Program-made: the position numbers and the translations under genes
Notes under the pieces: model-generated
Databases searched by the model: none
What the model saw: the letters and a program-made list of their open reading frames with translations, nothing else
What the model was told of the DNA's origin: nothing
In this document: positions 56,816-64,000 of the stretch, piece by piece
Layout: each line of letters starts with the position of its first letter
How positions within the stretch are numbered: the stretch's first letter is position 1
DNA from: an uncultured Caproiciproducens sp.
GTDB taxonomy: Bacteria > Bacillota > Clostridia > Oscillospirales > Acutalibacteraceae
Assembly: GCF_963664915.1 (NCBI RefSeq)
Contig: NZ_OY761810.1
Span: forward strand, 310,001-374,000
DNA length: 64,000 nucleotides
Direction of reading: 5' to 3'

Positions 56816-56868
56816 ATTATAAGGGCTGACGGTTACAATTAGATTATGTTAAGGTAAAGAATTGTTAA
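56816..56868 (-). promoter_or_regulatory. Pho-box-like repeats and -10 of the pst operon
   Basis: Read on the minus strand: TTAACA (56863-56868), TTACCT (56852-56857), TAATCT (56841-56846), TAACCG (56830-56835), each 11 bp apart, then TATAAT (56816-56821). This agrees with PhoP-binding TTAACA-like tandem repeats of Bacillus. The stretch 56869-57016 holds no gene. Confidence 0.7.
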
Positions 56869-57016
56869 ATCCAGATTGTTTTTCATCATATGTGTTTGTT
56901 TAGAATTAAACTCGGGACAATGGATCTCTCAGCATTCGTGTTTATGATACTTCCATGATGAAATCGGCGTTCTTTCCGAAGCCCTAAACATGCATTTCAA
57001 GAGCTTCTAAAAATTA

Positions 57017-57649
57017 TTACTGCCGGTTCAACCCCGCTGTTGCCTCAGAAGATAACTTTTCAATCTGTGCAAAGTCGCCTTGATCCAACAGCTTTTCAGG
57101 AACCATCCAACTGCCTCCGCAGGCGACAACATTCGGAAGTTTCAAATATTCACTCACGTTGGATGCATTGATTCCTCCGGTTGGCATAAACTGAATGCCT
57201 GCGTAAGGGCCGGAGAGTGCTTTCAACATTTTTACGCCTCCCACAACTTCCGCGGGAAACAGCTTTACAACTTTCAAACCCATACGCATACAGCGCTCAA
57301 TTTCACTCGGCGTGGCGCATCCGGGTATTACAGTCACATGGTTAGCCAAACACCAAGATACGACTTCCGGGTTCGTCCCCGGGCTGATAATCGCCTGCGC
57401 GCCGGCTTCTACCGCTCTCTTTGCGTTTTCAATATTGAGCACGGTTCCTGCACAGACCATAAAATCTAATCCATTTTTGGTAATTTCGGAGATAGATTCT
57501 GCCGCTGCGTCGCTCCGAAAAGTAATTTCCGCCGCAGGAAGACCACCTCTGCTAAGCGCCTTCGCCAGCTCTACTGCCTGCTTTGCGTTGTTGATCTTGA
57601 CCACCGGAATAATTCCGATTTTGTGTAATTTCTCAAAAATATTTTCCAT
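57017..57649 (-). CDS. eda: 2-dehydro-3-deoxy-phosphogluconate (KDPG) aldolase
   Basis: 210 residues. IIPVVKINNAKQAVELAKAL, AEITFRSDAA (general base Glu), CAGTVL, VIPGCATPSE and VVKLFPAEVVGG with the Schiff-base Lys; GIQFMPTGGI ends the phosphate loop. It splits KDPG into pyruvate and glyceraldehyde-3-P, the last step of uronate degradation. ATG at 57649 is 14 bp after kdgK. A decayed copy lies at 33030-33213. Confidence 0.92.
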   Translation of the reverse strand: MENIFEKLHKIGIIPVVKINNAKQAVELAKALSRGGLPAAEITFRSDAAAESISEITKNGLDFMVCAGTVLNIENAKRAVEAGAQAIISPGTNPEVVSWCLANHVTVIPGCATPSEIERCMRMGLKVVKLFPAEVVGGVKMLKALSGPYAGIQFMPTGGINASNVSEYLKLPNVVACGGSWMVPEKLLDQGDFAQIEKLSSEATAGLNRQ

Positions 57650-57663
57650 ATAGATTTCTTCTC

Positions 57664-58617
57664 CTAAATCTCAGGTCGATTTTCCTGCATGAATTTATAA
57701 AGCTTACCTCGCGTCGGCAGCCCTTCGTTGTCACCGACATTCATCACCTGAATTGCGCCAATTGCATTTCCGCGGTCTACGGCTTCCTCAAGAGAAAGAC
57801 CTTCCGCAACGGCACTGATAATTCCCGCCGCAAATCCGTCCCCGGCGCCTACGGTATCCACAATTTCTTTTGCCGGATAGGTCGGCAATGAGAAAGACTT
57901 ATCCCTGGTTGCCGCAAACGCACCCGCCTTCCCGGTTTTCACAATAACCGCCTTCGTCCCAAGGCTCAAATAATACTTGGCTATTTCCTCTGGTTTTGAA
58001 CTGCCCATTAGAATTTCGCCCTCTTTGCAGCCGGGCAGAATGTAATCGGCCATTCGCGCAAGCTCATTTACTGTTGAGACCATGGTCTGTTTATCCGGCC
58101 ATAGCTGTGGTCGAAGATTCGGGTCGAAAAAGATAACCATACCGTTTTCCCTGGCTTTTTCCATTAAATAGTAAGAAGCTTCCCGAGTAGTTGCGGAGAG
58201 TGCGGGGGTGATCCCTGTCATATGCAGATAACCGTATTGGGAGAAATCAACGGCACCAATATCCATCTTACTGATAGTGGAAGCCGCTGAGTTTTTTCGA
58301 TAGTAATAGATTTCCGGATCTCCCGAAAAGACCTTTGATTTTAACATAAATCCTGTTTTTTGGTTTTCACTGAAAGTAATGAGCGTGGTATCAATTCCAA
58401 TCTCTTTCATGGTGTTCACAATGCGCTTTCCAAATGGATCCGTACCAAGCTTTGTCAAATAACCCACACCGTGCCCTAAACGGGTTAACCCGATTGCGAC
58501 ATTAAGTTCTGCACCCGCAACCGCAGTGGAAAACTGATTTACCCGTTCCAGCAGATTCTCGTCCTGCGCAATAAACAACCCCATCGGTTCGCCGACCAGC
58601 ATGATCTTTTGGCTCAT
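57664..58617 (-). CDS. kdgK: 2-dehydro-3-deoxygluconate kinase
   Basis: 317 residues, PfkB ribokinase fold. N-terminal GEPMGLFIAQDENLLERVNQFSTAVAGAELNVAIGLTRLG, the C-terminal DTVGAGDGFAAGI with the catalytic Asp and anion hole, and AVIVKTGKAGAFA. It phosphorylates KDG to KDPG, feeding eda, which follows by 14 bp. Full length. Confidence 0.9.
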   Translation of the reverse strand: MSQKIMLVGEPMGLFIAQDENLLERVNQFSTAVAGAELNVAIGLTRLGHGVGYLTKLGTDPFGKRIVNTMKEIGIDTTLITFSENQKTGFMLKSKVFSGDPEIYYYRKNSAASTISKMDIGAVDFSQYGYLHMTGITPALSATTREASYYLMEKARENGMVIFFDPNLRPQLWPDKQTMVSTVNELARMADYILPGCKEGEILMGSSKPEEIAKYYLSLGTKAVIVKTGKAGAFAATRDKSFSLPTYPAKEIVDTVGAGDGFAAGIISAVAEGLSLEEAVDRGNAIGAIQVMNVGDNEGLPTRGKLYKFMQENRPEI

Positions 58618-58656
58618 GTTATTCCTCCATTCTAAAATTTACTTTTGCAGATATTT

Positions 58657-59880
58657 CTAGCCGTCCTCAGTTTTTCTCGTTTTTCCGGCTTCCGCCGTAA
58701 CCTGTGATTTATGGTTCGGTTGGCCTGTTAAGTTGGCAATGGTACAGATAATCATGGCTGTAATGGCGAAACCGATCGCAGCCATCCCGCCGGATATTCC
58801 AGTTGTCTGAGCCACCGCCCCAGTAATTGCAGGCATAATAATGCCTCCGGCACTGCCCAATGACAGCAGTACCGACAGGGCGGCCGGCGCAGTATACTTT
58901 TGATCCAGGTTCGCAAGTGCGGTAGGTTGTATTCCAGCAATGCTCAGTGCAAACAAGCATAGAAAAACAATGATGAGAACAGGGCGCTTGCAAAAAAGCA
59001 TCAACGCAAAAAATAAGGCGACGGCAACGGACATCCAAGCGATTAGCTTTTTGCGGCCTAACTTGGCAGGCAGATACGCTATTGTCAAACGTCCTATCAT
59101 CATGAGACCCCAAGTCAGTGAAAGCATCAGCTGTGCCATGGTCAGAGACATCAGACCACTGTCGGTAAAATAGGTTACCAACCAGCCTGTTACGCTGACT
59201 TCAGTACTGATTTCAAAAAAAATAATGCCTGTACTGACCCAGAACCCCTTGTTGTGAAGAAAACCCCAGTCTGTGTTAACATGCTCTTTTGCGGGAGGCT
59301 TTCCTCCCAAATCTGATTTTAAATACATTAATTGAAGACAGAAGGCAACCGCGGCGATCCCGTAGCAACTGGTTCTCCACCCTAAAGGCCCCTTGGAGCA
59401 GGCCGCAACTACGAAGGGACAAAGCAGAGAACCAATGGCAAAGCTGGCATGCAGCAAATTCAAGCCTTTTGTCCTATTGGAACTTTCTTCAGAAATTACT
59501 ATATTACTAATGTTGTAAACTGCGCCTTTTGAAATGCCGATTAAAAAAAACGCCAGCAGCAAATACACAGGATTGGCCGTCAAAGCAGTTAAAACATAAC
59601 CTATTGCGGAATTGACTGACAGCAGCATTGCGCTTGCCTTACGACCGACAAACGCAGGGAGAATGCCTGCGAAAAAACTGGCAAGAAGGTTCCCAACGCT
59701 TAACGCGGACAGCAGCATTCCACCCATATTGTAGGAAAATCCGTATTCCGTGCGTAAAAACGGCATGACAAGACTTGATGAGGTTGCGTAAAAGCCGCTA
59801 ATTGTCATGGTTGCAAAGCATAGGATACTCAGCCGTTTGGAAACGCCGGAAATTTTCATCGCGTTCAATGTATAAATCAC
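58657..59880 (-). CDS. MFS transporter in the uronate cluster
   Basis: About 407 residues with 12 hydrophobic segments. FAGILPAFVGRKASAMLL is the MFS loop 2-3 signature; SNRTKGLNLLHASFAIGSLLCP is a helix-5 motif typical of sugar MFS proteins. The start is uncertain (GTG 59880 or ATG 59859); the ribosome site is weak. It lies between kdgK and the HpaI aldolase, so uptake or efflux of a sugar acid is likely. A TRAP transporter in the same cluster may share or complement the task. Confidence 0.82.
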   Translation of the reverse strand: MIYTLNAMKISGVSKRLSILCFATMTISGFYATSSSLVMPFLRTEYGFSYNMGGMLLSALSVGNLLASFFAGILPAFVGRKASAMLLSVNSAIGYVLTALTANPVYLLLAFFLIGISKGAVYNISNIVISEESSNRTKGLNLLHASFAIGSLLCPFVVAACSKGPLGWRTSCYGIAAVAFCLQLMYLKSDLGGKPPAKEHVNTDWGFLHNKGFWVSTGIIFFEISTEVSVTGWLVTYFTDSGLMSLTMAQLMLSLTWGLMMIGRLTIAYLPAKLGRKKLIAWMSVAVALFFALMLFCKRPVLIIVFLCLFALSIAGIQPTALANLDQKYTAPAALSVLLSLGSAGGIIMPAITGAVAQTTGISGGMAAIGFAITAMIICTIANLTGQPNHKSQVTAEAGKTRKTEDG

Positions 59881-59890
59881 TCACTTGTTT

Positions 59891-59929
59891 CTGAAAAGGC
59901 ATCTCCAAAAAAGGGAGATGCCTTTTCAG
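59891..59929 (-). terminator. Hairpin between the aldolase and MFS genes
   Basis: CTGAAAAGGCATCTCC/GGAGATGCCTTTTCAG, 16 bp with a small A-rich loop, no U-run after it on the minus strand. Probably attenuates the operon. Confidence 0.6.
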
Positions 59930-59943
59930 ATGTATGTATGTTT

Positions 59944-60738
59944 TTATCTGTCCAGTTTTTTGCAGACAGGATTAATGCTTGTATTCATCATATCTTTCAG
60001 CGCCTTTTGGAAATGCCACATGTCATTACCTAAAATCAGCATATTATAGCCGTTTTCAATTGCATTCTGTACATTTTCTTTTGTAGGCGGCACAACAGGG
60101 CCAAGCCGGCCAAGCCCTTTTGCTTTTGCTTTTTTCACAAGAATGTCGAAAGCCTTTTGTACATCCTCACCCATAGAATATCCAATTTTCAAATTGAGTG
60201 AATTGGCATAGTCAATCGGGCCAAAATTGATGGCGTCAACACCGGGAACCGCTAAAATTTCATCGATATTGTCAGTAAACTCATAGTCTTCATCCATCGG
60301 GATAACCAAAGTATCGCGATTTTGCTGGGCCATGTATTCATTCCAGTCGAAATGGTCATATCCAAATCCAGCCGCGCGTACATTGCTTTCGCCTCCGCGC
60401 CGGCCCATCGGAGAAAACTTAGCAGCCTCCACACATTTTTCGGTCATTTCTTTGGTTTTGCAGTGCGGGATCACCACGCCGTCCGCACCCCATTCAAGAA
60501 CCTTACGGATGGCGACCTCATCATCATCGGCCATCCTGACAAGCACCGAAATATCATGCAGTCTGGCAGCCATAATCTGCTTTTCAAAATCGGAATCCAA
60601 CATCCAATCGGTGTGTTCCAGATCAAGATAAATAAAGTCCAGTCCTGAAAGGCCAATACTTTCAATGATACAGGTGGAACCGGTAAAGCAAGCCATACCG
60701 AAAACCGGTCCCTTTGCCATTTTTTCTTTTAAAGTCAT
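59944..60738 (-). CDS. HpcH/HpaI-family class II aldolase
   Basis: 264 residues. GLSGLDFIYLDLEHTDW (substrate-binding E/H), RMADDDEVAIRKVLEWGADGVVIPH, and VDAINFGPIDYANSL (metal Asp). The family retro-aldol splits 2-keto-3-deoxy sugar acids, using a divalent metal. The usual IE(T/S) metal Glu stands here in VIPMDEDYEFT, so the site is slightly altered. Possible substrates include KDG-like or keto-deoxy aldarates. It lies between the TRAP genes and the MFS gene. Exact role inferred. Confidence 0.83.
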   Translation of the reverse strand: MTLKEKMAKGPVFGMACFTGSTCIIESIGLSGLDFIYLDLEHTDWMLDSDFEKQIMAARLHDISVLVRMADDDEVAIRKVLEWGADGVVIPHCKTKEMTEKCVEAAKFSPMGRRGGESNVRAAGFGYDHFDWNEYMAQQNRDTLVIPMDEDYEFTDNIDEILAVPGVDAINFGPIDYANSLNLKIGYSMGEDVQKAFDILVKKAKAKGLGRLGPVVPPTKENVQNAIENGYNMLILGNDMWHFQKALKDMMNTSINPVCKKLDR

Positions 60739-60786
60739 GATAAGTACCTTCTTTTATTTTATAAATAAATTTCTGAATGCTCTATG

Positions 60787-62076
60787 TTAAGAAACGAGAC
60801 CCAGTGCATGCGGGAGCCATGACGTAAGAGAAGGAATGAGGCTGATGCTTAACAGAACGATGATATTGCAAACAACATATGGCGACGCGCCCTTGAAAAT
60901 CTCGACTACCGGCATACGGTTAATTTTATTGCAGGCGTTGAGGCACATGCCGACAGGCGGCGTAACCAAACCAATGGCAAGGCCCACGATCACCATGGCA
61001 CCGAACTGCAAATCGCTAATTCCCGCCACTCGAATAATTGGCAACAGGATTGGACACAGCAGAAGGATGGCAGGCGTAACATCGATGAAAAATCCCGCAA
61101 GCAGAATGATTACGTCAAACAGAAGCGCCGTCCCCCACATGGGCAAATTCATTTGAGTGAAAAGTGCCGCGACAATTTGAGGAATCTTTTCAACTGTCAT
61201 AATCCATGTGAAAATGGTAGAAAAACCAATGATGATCATGATGGAAGCGGAAGAAATTAACGTCTTGAGCAATGTGTCAACAACCGATTTCCATGTCAGT
61301 TCTTTGTAGAACAGGAATCCCAGGACTATGGCATACAAAACGGCAATGCCGGCGCTTTCGCTGGCAGTACAAACACCGCCTGCGATGCAGACAATAATCA
61401 GCACAGGCATCAGGATGGCCGGCAGACCGGTAACCATTGTATGGATAAAATCCTTTTTGTCAAAGGCAGTACGTGCCGGGTGATATCCCTTTTTATACGA
61501 AATAGCATAAACAAGGATTAGCTGAGTCACACCGATTAAAATGCCGGGGATAGCGGCCGCCATGAACAGCGCTCCAATGGAAGCACCGGAAACCATTCCG
61601 AAAACAATCATTGGCACACTGGGGGGAATAATCATTCCCATGGTGGAAGCTGCCACGGTGATTCCGGCTGCCACCTTTGGCGGGAAGCCTTTATCTTCCA
61701 TTGCCGGAATTAAGATGGAGCCAAGAGCCGAAGTATCGGCGACCGAGGAACCGGAGATGCCTCCGAAAATCATACTTGCGACTACGGTAACCTCACCCAA
61801 TCCACCTCTAACAGGTCTGACAAGATAAAGGCAGAAATTTATGATGCGTTGTGTAATGCCTCCTGTATTCATTAATTCACCTGCCATGATAAATAACGGC
61901 ATGGCAATCATTAAATCGCTGAAGGTCCCGTTCCAAACCCGCTGCGGAATCATGGGTAAAAACTGGGGCGCATTTGTGAGCAGATAACTTATGCTGGACC
62001 CGCCAATGGCAAATGCCAGCGGTACACCGATTATACAGAAAACAATGAGAGCAACAAGCAAAAAAATCATTGCCAT
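60787..62076 (-). CDS. TRAP transporter large permease (DctM)
   Basis: 429 residues, 12 helices. GVPLAFAIGGSSISYLL, FIMAGELMNTGGITQRIINF, GGISGSSVADTSALGSILIPAMEDKGF, PPSVPMIVFGMVSGASIGALF and TPPVGMCLNACNKI are DctM hallmarks. It carries sugar acids with sodium. It follows dctQ by 26 bp. Specificity is set by the binding protein DctP. Confidence 0.9.
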   Translation of the reverse strand: MAMIFLLVALIVFCIIGVPLAFAIGGSSISYLLTNAPQFLPMIPQRVWNGTFSDLMIAMPLFIMAGELMNTGGITQRIINFCLYLVRPVRGGLGEVTVVASMIFGGISGSSVADTSALGSILIPAMEDKGFPPKVAAGITVAASTMGMIIPPSVPMIVFGMVSGASIGALFMAAAIPGILIGVTQLILVYAISYKKGYHPARTAFDKKDFIHTMVTGLPAILMPVLIIVCIAGGVCTASESAGIAVLYAIVLGFLFYKELTWKSVVDTLLKTLISSASIMIIIGFSTIFTWIMTVEKIPQIVAALFTQMNLPMWGTALLFDVIILLAGFFIDVTPAILLLCPILLPIIRVAGISDLQFGAMVIVGLAIGLVTPPVGMCLNACNKINRMPVVEIFKGASPYVVCNIIVLLSISLIPSLTSWLPHALGLVS

Positions 62077-62102
62077 AGTGTATTCAGCTCCTTTGATATA
62101 AT

Positions 62103-62549
62103 CTATTTTGTAATTTCTTGATTTTTGTTTTCAAAAAAACTAATGGGAGCCGAAATGTTTTCAATAATTTTAATCAGGATGCACACGGCGCAAATCAGAC
62201 TGCTGACCGGCATGATGCCGTACATGAACACCATTGGAATTCCCATGCCCAATGATATTTGACTGCCCGCCAGTTGCGCATAGCCAATGCTGTAGTAGAA
62301 AAAGATCAGATCGATAGCCAGTACAATAACACCGTCAAAAACAGCAATCCAGCGTTTTACCGCAGGTTTGATTACATTGTAAAGAACATCAATAACAATA
62401 TGTTCGTTTTTCAACACGCAGATTCCCATTCCCCAAAAGGTAGTAAAGGCAAAAAGCGTTGTTGTAAATTCTGCCAGCTCTTTCCAGGAAAGAGAAAAAA
62501 AATATCTGGCAATGACTGCAAAGATTGAACACACGGCCAATAGACCCAT
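62103..62549 (-). CDS. TRAP transporter small permease (DctQ)
   Basis: At least 148 residues with three to four helices; FFSLSWKELAEFTTTLFAFTTFWGMGICVLKNEHIVIDVL is the DctQ signature. The given ATG (62549) starts in the middle of the first helix and has no ribosome site. The frame extends 24 codons upstream (IAINRIKQFGKTLFRVYEGIGIFS), and AAAGGAG sits right there at about 62630; the only start candidates are ATT 62621 or CTG 62624. A nonstandard start, or a sequencing slip, is likely. Works with DctM. Confidence 0.82.
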   Translation of the reverse strand: MGLLAVCSIFAVIARYFFSLSWKELAEFTTTLFAFTTFWGMGICVLKNEHIVIDVLYNVIKPAVKRWIAVFDGVIVLAIDLIFFYYSIGYAQLAGSQISLGMGIPMVFMYGIMPVSSLICAVCILIKIIENISAPISFFENKNQEITK

Positions 62550-62636
62550 AGAAAAGATTCCAATACCCTCGTAGACCCGAAAAAGCGTTTTCCCAAATTG
62601 TTTAATTCTGTTTATTGCAATCAGCTCCTTTATAAG

Positions 62637-62665
62637 CGGAAAGGGAACCCGATGCTCCCTTTCCG
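62637..62665 (-). terminator. Attenuating hairpin between dctP and dctQ
   Basis: CGGAAAGGGA/TCCCTTTCCG, 10 bp. No U-run. It separates the abundant binding protein from the permeases. Confidence 0.55.
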
Positions 62666-62689
62666 TTACGAGAATAGAATTTAAGGCAC

Positions 62690-63751
62690 TTACTTCGCTT
62701 TTGCTACAATATCCTGCATGGTGGCAAGTTCTTCCTTTGTGATCTTGCCTTCCTTAACATAGTTGTCATAAACAACTTTTGTGGCGTCTTTGAACTGCTG
62801 AAGCTCCTCTGCCGTTGGAGTATAGACATCGGCATTTTTTTCAATTACCTTAAGTGCTTCTGCTTCCTGTTTTGCGATAGAATCATTGTTGAGTATCATC
62901 ATATTGGACGTAGCCGTCTTAATAATACTCTGATAATCTGCCGGAAGAGCGTTAAACCATTGCATGTTTACATAAAACGGATCCGGATGGAACATATAGT
63001 TTACGATGGTGATGTATTTTTGCACTTCAAACAGCTTTAGGCTTGAAACATTAACCAGAGGATTTTCCTGCCCGTCGGCCACTCCCGTCTTCAAGCTCAT
63101 ATAAAGGTCGGAATAAGGCACTGAGACCGTTGATGCGCCCATTGCCTTTAAAGCACCGTCTATTGTATCCATACCTGGAGTGCGTATTTTCAACCCTTTC
63201 AGGTCGGAGGGTGATTTAATCGCGTGCTTGTTGTTCGTGAACTGGCGGAAACCGCCCGCATTTCCAAGGCCAAGAATCAGTATATTATCTTTTTGTGATC
63301 CTTCACAAACTTTCAGTGCGAAATCGGAACTGGTCAGAGCATCGACCTGTTTATTGTTTTCACAAAGGAACGGGAGTGTGAAAATCAATAGTTTTGGCAG
63401 CATGTCAAACTGGCCGCCGCGCATGCCCTGTAAGGTATTCATTTTGACGGATTCCAACATTTCCTTTTCAGTGCCAAGCTGACCGGCAGGATAGATTTCA
63501 ACTGAAATGCCGCCGTTACTTTTTTCTTCAACCTCTTTTTTAAAGGCTTCGACGGAAGTATAGCGGGGATTCCCTTCCGGCTGGCTATGGCCAATCTTCA
63601 TGATGTACTTTGGTGTGCCGGCTTTTGCAGCGGTACCCGTGGAAGCGGCATCCGCAACGGAAGCCGTTTTACCTGCCCCGCCGCAGCCTGCCATAGAGAC
63701 AGTCATCGCGCCGCAGAGCAACAGTGCAAGAATCGATTTTTTACTAAACAT
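62690..63751 (-). CDS. TRAP transporter solute-binding lipoprotein (DctP)
   Basis: 353 residues. Lipobox SMAGC (Cys23), linker SVADAASTGTAAKAG, then the DctP fold: KIGHSQPEGNPRYTSVEAFKKEVEEKSNGGISVEIYPAGQLGTEKEMLESVK and LKGLKIRTPGMDTIDGALKAMGA, with the ligand Arg in KIRTPG. It binds a sugar acid, probably a uronate or its oligomer, judged by kduI next to it. ATG after AGGAGGAGTATT. Confidence 0.92.
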   Translation of the reverse strand: MFSKKSILALLLCGAMTVSMAGCGGAGKTASVADAASTGTAAKAGTPKYIMKIGHSQPEGNPRYTSVEAFKKEVEEKSNGGISVEIYPAGQLGTEKEMLESVKMNTLQGMRGGQFDMLPKLLIFTLPFLCENNKQVDALTSSDFALKVCEGSQKDNILILGLGNAGGFRQFTNNKHAIKSPSDLKGLKIRTPGMDTIDGALKAMGASTVSVPYSDLYMSLKTGVADGQENPLVNVSSLKLFEVQKYITIVNYMFHPDPFYVNMQWFNALPADYQSIIKTATSNMMILNNDSIAKQEAEALKVIEKNADVYTPTAEELQQFKDATKVVYDNYVKEGKITKEELATMQDIVAKAK

Positions 63752-63819
63752 AATACTCCTCCTACTGATGATATATTTTTCTCATCCGGTTTATGGACCG
63801 GTTGATATTAAAATACTGT

Positions 63820-64000
63820 TTATCTTAGTTCTTCGGTCGGGATATTGTCCATGTCGTCGAAAGCGCGGTTTTCACCCGCCATAGCCCAGATAAACGTATA
63901 GTTGGATGTTCCGCAGCCGGAGTGGATTGACCAGCTCGGGTTAATGATGGCCTGTTCGTCGTGCATAATAACGTGGCGCGTTTCATTTCCTTCACCCATT
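63820..64000 (-). CDS. kduI: 5-keto-4-deoxyuronate isomerase (C-terminal part)
   Basis: The last 60 residues: [40 protein letters not shown], then [14 protein letters not shown], ending ELR. This matches the KduI C-terminus, including the cupin metal residues in the TRH and WSIHSG segments. KduI isomerises 4-deoxy-5-keto-uronate from unsaturated pectin or glycan units, leading to KDG. The rest lies to the right. It heads or continues the operon before dctP, 68 bp on. Confidence 0.92.
   Translation of the reverse strand, partial: MGEGNETRHVIMHDEQAIINPSWSIHSGCGTSNYTFIWAMAGENRAFDDMDNIPTEELR

Noticed and set aside
1-64000. CRISPR arrays, tRNA and rRNA genes
   Set aside because: No regularly spaced repeat series, cloverleaf or rRNA-like block was seen on reading either strand.

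Overview
The window looks like part of the chromosome of an anaerobic, spore-forming Bacillota (class Clostridia). The pointers are spore-coat cotJ genes, strong AGGAGG-type ribosome binding sites, frequent GTG/TTG starts, a glycyl radical enzyme with microcompartment genes, PTS and TRAP transport, and isoaspartyl and dipeptide scavenging. No rRNA, tRNA or CRISPR was seen. The genus cannot be named from the sequence alone.

Layout. 1-4.6 kb: edge of a glycyl-radical-enzyme microcompartment locus (glycerol/propanediol dehydratase-type enzyme, PfpI-like protein, EutP/PduV GTPase, EutS/PduU shell protein), then a HAD hydrolase and a FucO-type dehydrogenase. 4.8-7.5 kb: NitT/TauT-type ABC importer. 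7.7-11.7 kb: TtcA-like tRNA thiolase, an orphan holin/endolysin pair, and a TetR-led mini-operon. 12-16.1 kb: MarR-controlled heterodimeric ABC exporter. 16.3-25.4 kb: cotJA-cotJB-cotJC, with cotJC cut by a 7,947-bp element. 25.6-32.9 kb: mannose-family PTS with its own HPr, Enzyme I and RpiR regulator. 33-36.3 kb: gene remnants, an APC permease, a thioesterase and a MYG1-like hydrolase. 36.4-47.2 kb: peptide scavenging (PepV, M42 peptidase, IadA, RpiR regulator, OppABCDF). 47.5-53.9 kb: metallophosphatase, SecA2-like ATPase, HAD phosphatase, and a scarred stretch with two truncated genes. 53.9-56.9 kb: pstSCA without pstB. 57-64 kb: uronate catabolism (eda, kdgK, MFS, HpaI-type aldolase, TRAP transporter, kduI).

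The most notable system is the element inside cotJC. A 12-bp direct repeat flanks it, at 16901-16912 and 24848-24859. Joining the flanks at that repeat restores one open frame of 200 codons for a CotJC manganese catalase. A large serine recombinase gene ends 17 bp before the right repeat. The circular product would bring together near-perfect inverted arms around the repeat, as expected of a serine-integrase attP. This is the architecture of the skin-type elements that the mother cell excises during sporulation. Unusually, the cargo includes a complete agr-type peptide quorum-sensing module (LytTR regulator, GHKL kinase, AgrD pheromone precursor, AgrB protease) with its own consensus promoter and LytTR-like repeats before agrD, plus an AraC/GyrI-like regulator and an XRE repressor with an operator cluster. 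Excision in the terminal mother cell would leave the module intact in the spore's chromosome, so a cell-density circuit may be linked to a sporulation-timed switch.

Other points worth checking: a 36-bp perfect palindrome between the two PTS transcription units; a dedicated HPr lacking the regulatory Ser46; a structured 260-nt leader before oppA; PhoP-like repeats before pstS; and a cluster of truncated genes around 53 kb where pstB is missing.
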